A stretch of 33,016 nt of DNA. It comes from Crenothrix polyspora. GTDB taxonomy: Bacteria > Pseudomonadota > Gammaproteobacteria > Methylococcales > Methylomonadaceae. A program made the translations under genes and the position numbers. Under the pieces are notes generated by a model, which was given only the letters and a program-made list of their open reading frames with translations, did no database searches and had not been told where the DNA came from. Where the stretch lies: assembly GCA_945877505.1 (NCBI GenBank), contig CAMDWT010000024.1:1-33016 (forward strand). Reading direction: 5' to 3'. Below, one piece after another: positions 17,944-26,684 of the stretch (position 1 is the stretch's first letter; every line of letters starts with the position of its first letter).

Positions 17944-19323
17944 CTATAGCTCACCTTTTTCTATAACACTCTCTTTAACTTTGCCTCGGTAGTTTCTTTT
18001 GCGCCCTGTTTTGCTAGCGGGGCCTTTGCGTGGCGGCTGAGTCATTTTTCTTTGTTCATTTTCACTGACTTCCTGATATTTACCCCACCATTTTGCCACT
18101 TCAAGATCAGCGCCACCGGTTTCTGCGCGTAATAACAAGAAATCATACCCTGCTCTAAAACGGGGATGTGTGATTAAACGACTAGGTTTGGATCCTACCC
18201 GCGCATTAAACTTTGGTTGTAAACTCCACACTTCACGCATAGCCATAGTAATATGTCGCGGTAAAGCAGTGCTTTTAACCTGCAGAGAGATCACTTCATT
18301 AGCCGCATCTTGATAGGCCATAAACTCAACCATGCCTTTAGCTATTTTCTCTTGTGCCCGCATTTGCACAGGCTCCCATAAAAAGGCCGCCCATAAAAAA
18401 TAGGCGGTTACCGTTTTACCCTCGGCAATTCTACTATCAGAATTACCGAGAGCTTTAATCAGGAGTAATCGTGGAAAACCATTTTCTTCAACGGACAAGC
18501 AATTTTCTGTCGCTGGGAATAAAACCTGAAATAAGCCGTAATGCCTCAACATCTCAAAGGTTTGTAAAGCATACCCAGACAAAAATAATTTTAACGCTTC
18601 ATCGTAAAGCCGTGCGGAAGGTATACTAGACAATAGCTCGGCAACTTCATGCATTGATTTTTCACAATCTGGATGCAATCTAAAGCCTAATTTAACGGCA
18701 AACCTTACGGCACGTAACATACGCACTGGATCCTCACGAAACCGTGTTTCAGGGTCGCCTATTAACCTTAAGGTTGCCGCCTCATGGTCAGCCATGCCCG
18801 AAACATAATCAACGACTGAAAAATCTTTTATGTTGTAGTAAAGCGCATTTACAGTGAAGTCTCGTCGCCACACATCTTCTTCAATAGTGCCGTAAACGTT
18901 ATCACGCAATAACCGCCCTGCTTTATCGAGAACTTGTTTGTCATTTTGATCTTCCGCAGCACCTCTGAAGGTAGCTACTTCAATCACTTCTCGACCAAAA
19001 TGCACATGCGCCAAACGAAATCGACGGCCAATTAAACGACAATTACGAAATACTTTTCTAATTTGCTCAGGATCAGCATTCGTTACAACATCAAAATCCT
19101 TAGGCTCGCGCCCAAGTAACAAATCACGGACGCAACCGCCGACCAGATAGGCATTGAAGCCTTCTTTTTGAAGCTTATAAAGAACCTTAAGTGCGTTCTC
19201 ACTAATCTGAGCTCGCGAAATATTATGTTCAGAACGAGAATAGATTCTAAGCTGCGGTTGCGATTTGACGGGTTCAGCTTCGTTTTTCGCTGAATTAATC
19301 AATTTTTTAAAGAAATTTAAAAT
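17944..19323 (-). CDS. pcnB: Poly(A) polymerase I, probable AUU start codon
   Basis: This enzyme adds 3' poly(A) tails to RNA and promotes decay. The nucleotidyltransferase core is intact: VGGCVRDLLLGREPKDFDVV, then NCRLIGRRFRLAHVHFG, EVATFRG, RRDFTVNALYYN, and DPVRMLRAVRFAVKLGF. A Lys/Arg-rich tail (KGPASKTGRKRNYRG) probably binds RNA. The frame contains no ATG or GTG that could serve; the first conventional option is TTG at 19302. Seven codons upstream, ATT at 19323 gives N-terminal sequence LNFFKKLINSAKNEAE that aligns with E. coli PcnB (NFCRKVLSREESEAE), and a TAAGG site lies 9 nt ahead. E. coli pcnB is known to start at AUU. With ATT the protein is 459 residues (E. coli 465). If this is wrong, the start is TTG at 19302 (452 residues). 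Confidence 0.9.
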   Translation of the reverse strand: MLNFFKKLINSAKNEAEPVKSQPQLRIYSRSEHNISRAQISENALKVLYKLQKEGFNAYLVGGCVRDLLLGREPKDFDVVTNADPEQIRKVFRNCRLIGRRFRLAHVHFGREVIEVATFRGAAEDQNDKQVLDKAGRLLRDNVYGTIEEDVWRRDFTVNALYYNIKDFSVVDYVSGMADHEAATLRLIGDPETRFREDPVRMLRAVRFAVKLGFRLHPDCEKSMHEVAELLSSIPSARLYDEALKLFLSGYALQTFEMLRHYGLFQVLFPATENCLSVEENGFPRLLLIKALGNSDSRIAEGKTVTAYFLWAAFLWEPVQMRAQEKIAKGMVEFMAYQDAANEVISLQVKSTALPRHITMAMREVWSLQPKFNARVGSKPSRLITHPRFRAGYDFLLLRAETGGADLEVAKWWGKYQEVSENEQRKMTQPPRKGPASKTGRKRNYRGKVKESVIEKGEL

Positions 19324-19332
19324 GACCTTTAA

Positions 19333-19337
19333 CCTTA
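19333..19337 (-). promoter_or_regulatory. Ribosome binding site supporting the pcnB AUU start
   Basis: On the minus strand TAAGG (19337-19333) lies 9 nt upstream of the ATT at 19323-19321. The alternative TTG at 19302 is preceded by an A/T run with no Shine-Dalgarno. A weaker AAAGG stands only 2 nt from ATT and is probably too close. Confidence 0.55.
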
Positions 19338-19403
19338 TTTGTTTTATTAATTAGTGTAATCATATCATTTGATACAATCTATCTTACAATCAATCTTCTT
19401 TTT

Positions 19404-19433
19404 TTTACATTACCCTTTTGATTATAGTAAAAT
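19404..19433 (+). promoter_or_regulatory. Candidate promoter of the small membrane protein-RDD unit
   Basis: TTTACA (19404-19409, 5/6 to the -35 consensus) is separated by 18 nt from TAAAAT (19428-19433, 5/6 to the -10). The predicted transcript begins near 19440, giving a leader of about 100 nt. A perfect TATAAT on the opposite strand (19426-19421) overlaps the spacer and may belong to a pcnB promoter, though I find no good -35 for it. Confidence 0.45.
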
Positions 19434-19542
19434 CATCCTACTGATTTTTACAAGCAACCATTGTGAATTTAAAAAAATTCAAAGATCAGACAACCATTTT
19501 TAAACATTCGCATCGCACATTTGCGTTATTAACGAGATTGTT

Positions 19543-19722
19543 ATGTTAAAAAAAATTTATGATGGCTTTATTGACCATCCCATACTAACGAGTCTTTTTG
19601 TAACAGATTTCGCCATTCTTTTATTCCATAGACCGCCTTTCTTATTCTCTTTGATAATGCTAGGTGCACTGATGGCAATGTGCATGTATTTTGGTCAAAA
19701 ACTAGCCTTATTTAAAGTTTAA
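19543..19722 (+). CDS. Small membrane protein, 59 residues
   Basis: An ATG-started ORF encodes MLKKIYDGFIDHPILTSLFV and then a hydrophobic stretch (about 32-50, PFLFSLIMLGALMAMCMYF) ending GQKLALFKV. One, perhaps two, membrane segments are likely. A weak CGAG element lies 7 nt before the ATG. The stop TAA is immediately followed by the TTG start of the RDD protein, and both lie in the same frame. I do not recognise a family. Its position right ahead of the RDD gene and behind a plausible promoter argues that it is real and made together with it. Confidence 0.6.
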   Translation: MLKKIYDGFIDHPILTSLFVTDFAILLFHRPPFLFSLIMLGALMAMCMYFGQKLALFKV

Positions 19723-20187
19723 TTGTCTTCGAAAATAAAAAAAATACAAAAATCAGGTCGAGATTTGCCCTCTGCACCTGGTTTTTTTATTCGCTTTGCG
19801 GCACAAATATACGACACCTTCCTGTTAGCCGCTATTTTAATCCTCGCCAATGCACTCTTGTATCTTTTCACCACCGATGAATTAATAAGAGACCATCAAT
19901 TATTTCACCGCATCTATTTAGTAAGCATTAGTTTTTTATTTTACGGATGGTTCTGGACGCATGGCGGACAAACCTTAGGCTTGCGCGCCTGGAAAATAAA
20001 AGTTTTGACTCTTAATCAAAAACCGATAAGCTGGAAACAAGCTTTATTACGTTTTTCAACAGCCATTATCTCTTTTAGCTTTTTCGGACTGGGTTTCGCA
20101 TGGGTTTTAATGAATAGACATAAATACAGTTGGCATGACTATTTATCAAAAACAGCCGTATTTTATACAGACCAAAATAATACCTGA
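19723..20187 (+). CDS. RDD family membrane protein
   Basis: The 154-residue protein has the RDD-family layout. A conserved Arg-Asp pair precedes the first membrane helix (FFIRFAAQIYDTFLLAA, about residues 21-37). Three membrane helices lie near 32-50, 62-80 and 106-128, with the conserved GQTLGLRAWKIKVL loop between the second and third, and a closing HDYLSKTAVF. RDD proteins are poorly characterised integral membrane proteins, sometimes linked to ion exchange or stress. No ATG is available; the start is taken as TTG directly after the TAA of the preceding small ORF, with no Shine-Dalgarno, so translation likely depends on re-initiation. A TTG at residue 15 is an alternative start. Confidence 0.82.
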   Translation: MSSKIKKIQKSGRDLPSAPGFFIRFAAQIYDTFLLAAILILANALLYLFTTDELIRDHQLFHRIYLVSISFLFYGWFWTHGGQTLGLRAWKIKVLTLNQKPISWKQALLRFSTAIISFSFFGLGFAWVLMNRHKYSWHDYLSKTAVFYTDQNNT

Positions 20188-20204
20188 TAAGATTTCTTTA
20201 CGCT

Positions 20205-20230
20205 TGGTAAAAAATCACTTATTTTTACCA
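20205..20230. repeat. Inverted repeat before prlC
   Basis: A perfect 9-bp inverted repeat, TGGTAAAAA (20205-20213) and TTTTTACCA (20222-20230), has an 8-nt centre. It lies between the RDD gene and prlC. No U-tract follows, so it does not look like a terminator. It could be an operator or an mRNA hairpin, or chance in AT-rich sequence. Confidence 0.35.
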
Positions 20231-20271
20231 CAACCCACCCATAGAGCCATAACTTAATACTAACGTCCACT

Positions 20272-22314
20272 ATGATCAACCCATTATTAGCGCCTAACAC
20301 AATCCTGCCTTTATTTTCCAAAATACAACCGGAGCATATTGAGCCAGCCATCACCCAATTATTGGATGAAGCTCGCGCCCTAGTGAAAGAACGCTTGCAG
20401 GCAACAACAGACTATACTTGGGAAAATCTAATTGAACCGCTAGAAAATTCTGAAGACAAACTTAATAAAGCTTGGTCACCCGTTAGTAATATGAATTCCG
20501 TAGTTAACACAGAGGAACTCCGCCAAGCCTATAATGCTTGCTTACCAAAACTCAGTGAATACTCTACAGAAATGGGGCAAAATGAACATTTGTTTACGGC
20601 CTATAAAATCATTGCTAATAGCAAGGCATTTGAAACACTAGATAAAGCTCAAAAGAAAGTCATTCAAAATGCACTAAGAGCATTTAGGTTATCGGGGGTT
20701 GATTTAAATGACGAACAAAAACAACGCTACAAAGACATTAGCCAAGAATTATCTCGACTAGCCAGTCAATACGAAGAGAACTTACTTGATGCCACCAATG
20801 CTTGGAGCAAACTCATTAATCATGAGCAAGACTTAGCTGGATTACCGGCGTCTGCAATAGCTCAAGCCAAACAAACCGCAGCCAATCTAAACCAAGAAGG
20901 CTGGATGATTACCCTGCAATTTCCCTCTTATCAGGCTGTTATGACCTATGCAGATGACAGAGAGTTACGCCGCGAGCATTATCAAGCCTACGCTACCCGT
21001 GCGTCAGATCAAGCCCCGGAGCATGAGCAATGGGATAACAGTCTAATCATGCAACAAATTCTGGCGCTTCGTCATGAAAAAGCCCAATTATTAGGCTTTA
21101 ATAATTATGCAGAGCTGTCACTTGCAACAAAAATGGCCGATAAGCCTGAAGATGTTCTTGATTTTCTGGAGAACTTAGCCGATAGATCCTGGCGACACGC
21201 ACGTAAAGACTTGGCGGACTTAAATGAATTTGCAAAAAAACACTATGGTGTAAACGAACTGCACTCATGGGATTTAAGTTATTATTCTGAAAAAATGCGC
21301 CAACATTTTTATCAACTATCACAAGAAGAAGTTAAGGCTTACTTCCCTATTACACGAGTCATCCCTGGTTTATTTGCCGTCGTTGAAAAACTTTACGGAT
21401 TACAAATAAATGAAATCACTGACTTTGACAGCTGGCATCCTGACGTGCGTTTTTTCGAAATACATGATGAATCGGGAGAACTGCGTGGTCAATTTTATTT
21501 TGATTTATATGCACGTACAAAAAAACGTGGCGGTGCTTGGATGGATGATTGTGTCGGTCGCAAAAAATTCAACGGCGCAATCCAAACGCCTGTTGCTTAC
21601 CTAACTTGTAACTTTACACCACCTACTGGAACTGAACCTTCATTACTAACGCATGACGATGTAACGACGCTTTTCCATGAGTTTGGGCATGGCTTACAAC
21701 ACATGCTGACAAAAGTTGATCATCTAGGTGTTTCGGGCATTAATGGCGTTGAATGGGATGCTGTAGAACTGCCCAGCCAATTCATGGAAAACTGGTGCTG
21801 GGAGCAAGATGCGCTCGCCTTGATTTCTGGACATTACCAAACAGGTGAAACTTTACCCAATTCATTATTTAACAAAATGTTGGCTGCGAAAAACTTTCAA
21901 GCCGGCATGATCATGGTAAGGCAACTGGAATTTAGCTTATTTGATTTTAGAATTCACAAAGACTATGACCCTGAAAAAGGCGCCCGTATCTATGAAATTC
22001 TAGATCAAGTTAGAGCCCAAGTTGCTGTTGTAACGCCTCCAAAATTCAACCGCTTTGCCCACAGCTTCTCACATATTTTTGCCGGTGGTTATGCTGCAGG
22101 TTATTACAGCTATAAATGGGCAGAGGTGTTATCGAGCGATGCTTATTCCTTATTTGAAGAAAAAGGTATATTTGACCAAAAAACCGGCAAAGCTTTTTTG
22201 ACCACTATTCTTGAAAAAGGCGGCACTGAAGATGCGATGGATTTATTTATTCAGTTTAGGGGGCGTAAACCCAACATCGATGCTTTACTTCGACATAATG
22301 GTATAGCGGCATGA
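20272..22314 (+). CDS. prlC: Oligopeptidase A (M3 family zinc peptidase)
   Basis: At 680 residues this matches E. coli PrlC/OpdA (680). The zinc site HEFGH is at residues 469-473 ([15 protein letters not shown]), with the third ligand Glu in the [17 protein letters not shown] segment. The C-terminal [23 protein letters not shown] substrate loop is intact. It is a cytoplasmic endopeptidase that degrades short peptides such as cleaved signal peptides. Its TGA overlaps the ubiD ATG by 4 nt (ATGA), so the two are translationally coupled despite unrelated functions. 84 bp separate it from the RDD gene. Confidence 0.97.
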   Translation: MINPLLAPNTILPLFSKIQPEHIEPAITQLLDEARALVKERLQATTDYTWENLIEPLENSEDKLNKAWSPVSNMNSVVNTEELRQAYNACLPKLSEYSTEMGQNEHLFTAYKIIANSKAFETLDKAQKKVIQNALRAFRLSGVDLNDEQKQRYKDISQELSRLASQYEENLLDATNAWSKLINHEQDLAGLPASAIAQAKQTAANLNQEGWMITLQFPSYQAVMTYADDRELRREHYQAYATRASDQAPEHEQWDNSLIMQQILALRHEKAQLLGFNNYAELSLATKMADKPEDVLDFLENLADRSWRHARKDLADLNEFAKKHYGVNELHSWDLSYYSEKMRQHFYQLSQEEVKAYFPITRVIPGLFAVVEKLYGLQINEITDFDSWHPDVRFFEIHDESGELRGQFYFDLYARTKKRGGAWMDDCVGRKKFNGAIQTPVAYLTCNFTPPTGTEPSLLTHDDVTTLFHEFGHGLQHMLTKVDHLGVSGINGVEWDAVELPSQFMENWCWEQDALALISGHYQTGETLPNSLFNKMLAAKNFQAGMIMVRQLEFSLFDFRIHKDYDPEKGARIYEILDQVRAQVAVVTPPKFNRFAHSFSHIFAGGYAAGYYSYKWAEVLSSDAYSLFEEKGIFDQKTGKAFLTTILEKGGTEDAMDLFIQFRGRKPNIDALLRHNGIAA

Positions 22315-23774
22315 TTTACCGAGACCTTCGTGATTTTATCAAGCAACTCGAAAAACAAGGTGAGTTAAAAAGAATTACGATTCCTGTTGACCCTTATTTA
22401 GAAATGACAGAAATTTGTAACCGCACCTTAAGACAAGGTGGACCGGCGCTTCTTTTCGAAAACCCAACCGGCTACAACATTCCCGTTTTAGGCAACCTGT
22501 TTGGCACCCCGAGAAGAGTTGCGATGGGTATGGGCGCAGAATCAATAACTGAGCTACGCGGTATTGGTGAGTTACTGGCGGCGTTGAAAGAACCGGAACC
22601 GCCTAAAGGCATGAAGGATGCTTGGGATAAATTCCCTATCTACAAACAAGTATTAAACATGGCCCCCAAGCTTGTATCGTCGCCACCTTGCCAAGAACTT
22701 ATTAGGGAAGGTGATGAAATTGACCTGAGCGTTTACCCGATTCAAACGTGCTGGCCAGACGATGCAGCGCCCTTAATCACTTGGCCACTGGTCATTACTA
22801 AAGGTCCAAATAAAGATAGGCAAAATTTAGGGATCTATCGCCTGCAAGTCATCGCTAAAAACAAAGTGATTATGCGCTGGCTAGCTCATCGGGGTGGTGC
22901 ATTAGATTTTAAAGAATTTCAGGCAGCGAACCCTGGCAAACCCTTTCCTGTTTCTGTCGCCTTAGGAGCCGATCCAGCCACTATACTTGCAGCGGTCACG
23001 CCGGTACCCGACTCACTATCTGAATATGCCTTTGCTGGACTTTTACGCGGCAGTAAAACAGAAGTCGCCAAATCAATCCTTAATGATCTACAGGTTCCCG
23101 CTAGCGCAGAAATAGTACTGGAAGGCTTTATCTATCCAAATGAATTTGCGCCTGAAGGTCCTTATGGGGATCATACCGGCTATTATAATGAAGTCGCGGA
23201 CTTCCCTGTGTTTACTATCGAAAGAATTACTCAGCGACAAGCCCCCATTTATCACAGTACATTTACCGGTAGACCCCCTGATGAACCGGCGATATTGGGT
23301 GTTGCCTTAAACGAGGTCTTTGTCCCTATTTTACAAAAACAATTCCCAGAAATTATCGACTTTTATCTACCGCCAGAAGGCTGCTCTTACCGGATGGCAG
23401 TCATCAGCATGAAAAAACAATACGCAGGGCATGCAAAACGAGTGATGCTAGGCACTTGGTCATTCCTACGTCAATTTATGTATACTAAATTTGTAATCGT
23501 GGTTGATGAAGATATTGATGTCCGCAACTGGCAAGATGTTATCTGGGCCATGACCACTCGCATGGATCCTGCGAGAGATTTAACCATTCTTGAAAACACC
23601 CCGATTGACTATCTGGATTTTGCCTCACCTGTTTCCGGACTCGGCTCAAAAGTAGGCTTTGATGCGACCAATAAATGGCCAGGAGAAACGAATCGCGAAT
23701 GGGGTAGAACGATCGTAATGACGCCAGAAGTTATTAAGAAGGTCGATGATATGTGGGATTCTCTTTTTAACTAG
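22311..23774 (+). CDS. ubiD: 4-hydroxy-3-polyprenylbenzoate decarboxylase
   Basis: The 487-residue prenyl-FMN decarboxylase removes the carboxyl group from polyprenyl-hydroxybenzoate in ubiquinone synthesis. It matches E. coli UbiD (497) along its length. Conserved regions include [60 protein letters not shown], the Glu-containing [13 protein letters not shown], and [20 protein letters not shown]. The cofactor-making prenyltransferase UbiX is not in this window. It follows prlC with a 4-nt overlap and is followed by a weak terminator-like hairpin. Confidence 0.96.
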   Translation: MIYRDLRDFIKQLEKQGELKRITIPVDPYLEMTEICNRTLRQGGPALLFENPTGYNIPVLGNLFGTPRRVAMGMGAESITELRGIGELLAALKEPEPPKGMKDAWDKFPIYKQVLNMAPKLVSSPPCQELIREGDEIDLSVYPIQTCWPDDAAPLITWPLVITKGPNKDRQNLGIYRLQVIAKNKVIMRWLAHRGGALDFKEFQAANPGKPFPVSVALGADPATILAAVTPVPDSLSEYAFAGLLRGSKTEVAKSILNDLQVPASAEIVLEGFIYPNEFAPEGPYGDHTGYYNEVADFPVFTIERITQRQAPIYHSTFTGRPPDEPAILGVALNEVFVPILQKQFPEIIDFYLPPEGCSYRMAVISMKKQYAGHAKRVMLGTWSFLRQFMYTKFVIVVDEDIDVRNWQDVIWAMTTRMDPARDLTILENTPIDYLDFASPVSGLGSKVGFDATNKWPGETNREWGRTIVMTPEVIKKVDDMWDSLFN

Positions 23775-23791
23775 TTCATTACTAATTCCAT

Positions 23792-23830
23792 CATCCCTGA
23801 ATTAGCGCCGACTGATTTGGGGATGCTTTT
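23792..23830 (+). terminator. Probable weak terminator after ubiD
   Basis: CATCCC (23792-23797) can pair with GGGATG (23820-23825) across a 22-nt loop, followed by CTTTT. It lies 18 bp after the ubiD stop, and the T tail touches the stop codon of the convergent minus-strand gene. The 6-bp stem and wide loop make it marginal. Confidence 0.4.
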
Positions 23831-24173
23831 ATAGTTCTTTAGTCCAAACTATGGTTTTAGAGAACAGTCCTTTTGTTGCGACAATTTTGAGTTGACTACC
23901 TTCCAAAAATAGTTCGCAGTCCGCTGTTACATCTTTTATCGGATTGTATACAACCGCCACCCATTTGCCAGACGAGAAATTAATATCTTTCAATATTACG
24001 ATTTTTTTCTCTACCGCTTGACCGACAAAACCTGCACCTGATTTAGAAATAACAATACTCTTGCCTTCTTCCGTTTTCCATTTCCCTGAAAAATCATCAG
24101 TTGCATCTTGTCCAAAAGCAAGTGAACTGATCAACAAAGCCATTAAAAGAACGATTATTTTTTTTATTTTCAT
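23829..24173 (-). CDS. Small secreted hypothetical protein
   Basis: This 114-residue protein starts with a clear signal peptide (MKIKKIIVLLMALLISSLAFG-Q, cleavage near residue 21). The mature part is about 93 residues and beta-rich. It opens with FSGKWKTEEGKSIVISKSG and includes one Cys (TADCELFLEG). The GKW-T-EGKSI opening and the run of short strands recall small lipocalin-like or DUF2147-type periplasmic proteins, but I cannot place it in a family. No Shine-Dalgarno is obvious. It lies 53 bp after hemY on the same strand and may be expressed from the heme operon transcript or from its own promoter. Confidence 0.7.
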   Translation of the reverse strand: MKIKKIIVLLMALLISSLAFGQDATDDFSGKWKTEEGKSIVISKSGAGFVGQAVEKKIVILKDINFSSGKWVAVVYNPIKDVTADCELFLEGSQLKIVATKGLFSKTIVWTKEL

Positions 24174-24226
24174 AATTTTTTATGGGGTTTAATTGAACAA
24201 TTTTTTTAGTAAGCTATCTTAAAATA

Positions 24227-25456
24227 TTAAGATAATATCCCAATTTGACTAACGACTTCACTTGAAGCTAATTCCAAACCATTTTTATAGCAGCTGATAG
24301 CATTATCTTTATCATCTTGCGCAAATAATAAATCACCTAGTAATTGATAAGCTTGAACTGTTGGTTCAGCCGCAATGCTTTTAGCTAAATAACTTTCTGC
24401 CTTAAAGGTGTCTGAGCACTTAATAGCCAATTTACCAAGCACACCCAGTAATACAGCATTTTCTTGATGAATATAAGACCACTTCTCGGCTGTTTCAAGC
24501 TGTTTCAAGTCATCATTCGACTGAATACTACCAAACAACACAACTAAAGTTTCATCCCATATCACGGATAAAGTATTGGCCAACTCATTTTCAACCAAAG
24601 CTCCCATACCCCAGCCAATCATGGCAGCAAAATAAATCGCAGCAATATCAGCCATGGTTTTTATGTAATCCGGAATTTCAGACCATAATAACGAGAGGGT
24701 TTCAGGCGTACCTTTTTCAGCTGATTGCTTTAATAATTGCCTGAACGCTTCAATTTCTAGTAACTTTACCTCAGTTTCCATCAATATTTTATTACTATGC
24801 AGGGAGGGGATTAAATTTCGTATACCCTGCCAATCACCAACGTGCTCATAAGTTTGATGTAACAATTTTAAAACACTTGCATGAGTCGGATCAATGGAAT
24901 GCAATCGAGTCAGCGTTTCCAGTGCTTGCTCGAACTGATTACCTGATAAATTAAGCTCTGCCTGAGTAAGTCCAATCACAACAGTTGAATCGGGCGCCTG
25001 ATCATTCGCTTGTTTTAAGTATTCATCCCTTTTATCAAAAGCACCTCGGGATTGAGCCGCTCTAGCGGCTGTTAAATAATGAATTAGTGGAGCACCACTA
25101 TGTGACGCATGTTTGATTAAAATATTTTCCGCTTTTTCCCAGTTTCCTTCTGCAGAATCAACTAATCCGGCAATTAAAGCTTCTTGAGAGCGATTAAAGC
25201 GAATGTTTTTACCTCGATTTTTAAGGCGCCCAGGTAATCTTAATAAATAACCCAACGATCTAAATAACAAGTAAAAAACATAAAATATAATGATTAAACT
25301 AACCGAAAAAATCACCAAAGAGGTTTCCAATGACCAATGGCCAATACCAATTAGCACATAACCTGGATTATCAAACTGTTGCAGTGCTTTATTAACAAAA
25401 AAGGCGACTATCAGTGTGACGATAAGAGGGACTAGGAAATAAAATAATTTTTTCAT
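24227..25456 (-). CDS. hemY: HemY, TPR-containing inner-membrane protein of the hem operon
   Basis: The 409-residue protein has two N-terminal membrane helices (about 4-22 and 41-66). The HemY_N segment between and after them has FDNPGYVLIGIGHWSLETSL and LPGRLKNRGKNIRFNRSQEAL. A long helical TPR-type region follows (SAEGNWEKAENILIKHA, then the C-terminal AYQLLGDLLFAQDDKDNAIS). This is the gammaproteobacterial HemY of the hemCDXY operon, distinct from the protoporphyrinogen oxidase of the same name in Gram-positives. Its role in heme synthesis is not settled. It starts 10 bp after hemX. The stop codon sits in an AT-only hairpin (24215-24234). Confidence 0.92.
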   Translation of the reverse strand: MKKLFYFLVPLIVTLIVAFFVNKALQQFDNPGYVLIGIGHWSLETSLVIFSVSLIIIFYVFYLLFRSLGYLLRLPGRLKNRGKNIRFNRSQEALIAGLVDSAEGNWEKAENILIKHASHSGAPLIHYLTAARAAQSRGAFDKRDEYLKQANDQAPDSTVVIGLTQAELNLSGNQFEQALETLTRLHSIDPTHASVLKLLHQTYEHVGDWQGIRNLIPSLHSNKILMETEVKLLEIEAFRQLLKQSAEKGTPETLSLLWSEIPDYIKTMADIAAIYFAAMIGWGMGALVENELANTLSVIWDETLVVLFGSIQSNDDLKQLETAEKWSYIHQENAVLLGVLGKLAIKCSDTFKAESYLAKSIAAEPTVQAYQLLGDLLFAQDDKDNAISCYKNGLELASSEVVSQIGILS

Positions 25457-25466
25457 TAAATATGTC

Positions 25467-26684
25467 TCATTGTGCTACAGGCACAGCTTCCGTCGGCTTT
25501 ATGGCTTCTATTTTTTCAACGGGAGCAACTGTTTCAGATGGCTTTATTGGCGCAACAGGTGCTATGGGTTCGACTGATGGCATGGCTTTGTCAGCTTCTA
25601 TCCTTAGCTTTGTAATATCCCTCAGCATTTTTAAAGACGAACTGATGTCAGGAAACTGACTACGAATTTTTATACTACTAAAGCGATCCAATTCAGCGAT
25701 AAAATTACTAATATCCGTATTCTTCATGAAATGTAACTCTGCCCACTTTTTTGCATCCGCAAGACTCGATTGAAATAACGCTTCATTATGCTGAACTAAA
25801 GCAATCTTCACCATCTCCAACTTAACTCTTAATTGCTCTTGAATAAATTGCGCTTCTTCGGGCGTTAAAATCTCTTTAACTTCATGCTCTGTATGTCTAA
25901 TAGTTACTATACCTTGCAACTGAGACATCGCTGAATCAAGTAAACCATGATCCTGTCCGCTTTCTGCAGAGGGCTTTTCTTCAACGGGAGCGGTTAATGC
26001 CTTACCTGTATAAGGCAAAAATAAAACTAATTTATCAACATGATCTTGCAAGGTCTGGATGGAAGCATAAATGCCCACAACATCGGCAACCATAACATTT
26101 TTAATATCTGAAATTTCTCGGGCAATTTCCTCACGGACTTTAAAGGTTCCAGCGTCACCACTTTCCCTTAAACGTTGATCTGCCGCTTCAAGTGCTTCAC
26201 GGGTCGTATTAACATCACTGATTAAATACAATCGCTCATTGGCAACACTTAGCAAATATTCTGCATCAGCAATCAGCCAATCACCCCGCGTTTTTCCTAG
26301 TTGACGCTGCACACCCACAATTGAATCATTTAACTCTTTTCGAGTAGTTTGTAGCTTTTCGCTATGTAACTGAGAAAAGTCAGCCAGCGTTTTAGTATAG
26401 TGATTATCTTTTCCGGCAATATTAGCTTCAAGGCTGGCTAATTGAGACTGAATGGCCACAAGTTGTGCTTGATAGTCGGCAATTTGTTTTGACATCTGCC
26501 CTTTAACTTCGCCACCTAAGTCAGCCTGCTTATCTCGCAATTGCGTAAATAAATAAAAACCCGCACCGGCTAGCCCCACAATAATGAGCAAAATAATGAC
26601 GCCAAACCAAAATCCACTTCGCAACCGGCGTGTTTGCTTTGTCTCGCCTTGATCTTGTTCTTGTTGTTCACTCAATTCGGCCAC
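25467..26684 (-). CDS. hemX: HemX, membrane-anchored hem-operon protein
   Basis: About 405 residues. A charged N-terminus ([20 protein letters not shown]) precedes one membrane helix (about 25-46, FWFGVIILLIIVGLAGAGFY). A coiled-coil region rich in Gln/Lys/Glu follows (LADFSQLHSEKLQTTRKELN), then the HemX core (GDWLIADAEYLLSVANERLYL), and a Pro/Val/Glu tail (about 370-405). The frame is open to 26705, but GTG at 26684 is the better start: a perfect AGGAGG lies 6 nt upstream, inside hemD. The gene then overlaps hemD by 13 nt. HemX is often annotated as uroporphyrinogen-III methyltransferase from its E. coli label, but no methyltransferase motif is present; it is more likely an assembly or scaffold factor in heme synthesis. 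Confidence 0.9.
   Translation of the reverse strand: MAELSEQQEQDQGETKQTRRLRSGFWFGVIILLIIVGLAGAGFYLFTQLRDKQADLGGEVKGQMSKQIADYQAQLVAIQSQLASLEANIAGKDNHYTKTLADFSQLHSEKLQTTRKELNDSIVGVQRQLGKTRGDWLIADAEYLLSVANERLYLISDVNTTREALEAADQRLRESGDAGTFKVREEIAREISDIKNVMVADVVGIYASIQTLQDHVDKLVLFLPYTGKALTAPVEEKPSAESGQDHGLLDSAMSQLQGIVTIRHTEHEVKEILTPEEAQFIQEQLRVKLEMVKIALVQHNEALFQSSLADAKKWAELHFMKNTDISNFIAELDRFSSIKIRSQFPDISSSLKMLRDITKLRIEADKAMPSVEPIAPVAPIKPSETVAPVEKIEAIKPTEAVPVAQ

Noticed and set aside
24215-24234. Perfect 8-bp palindromic stem TATCTTAA/TTAAGATA at the end of hemY as a terminator
   Set aside because: The stem is all A/T but for one pair and is followed by an A run, not a U-tract, in the direction of hemY transcription.
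25467-26684. HemX as a uroporphyrinogen-III methyltransferase
   Set aside because: The name comes from old E. coli annotation; the sequence shows a membrane anchor and coiled coil but no AdoMet-binding or tetrapyrrole methylase motif.
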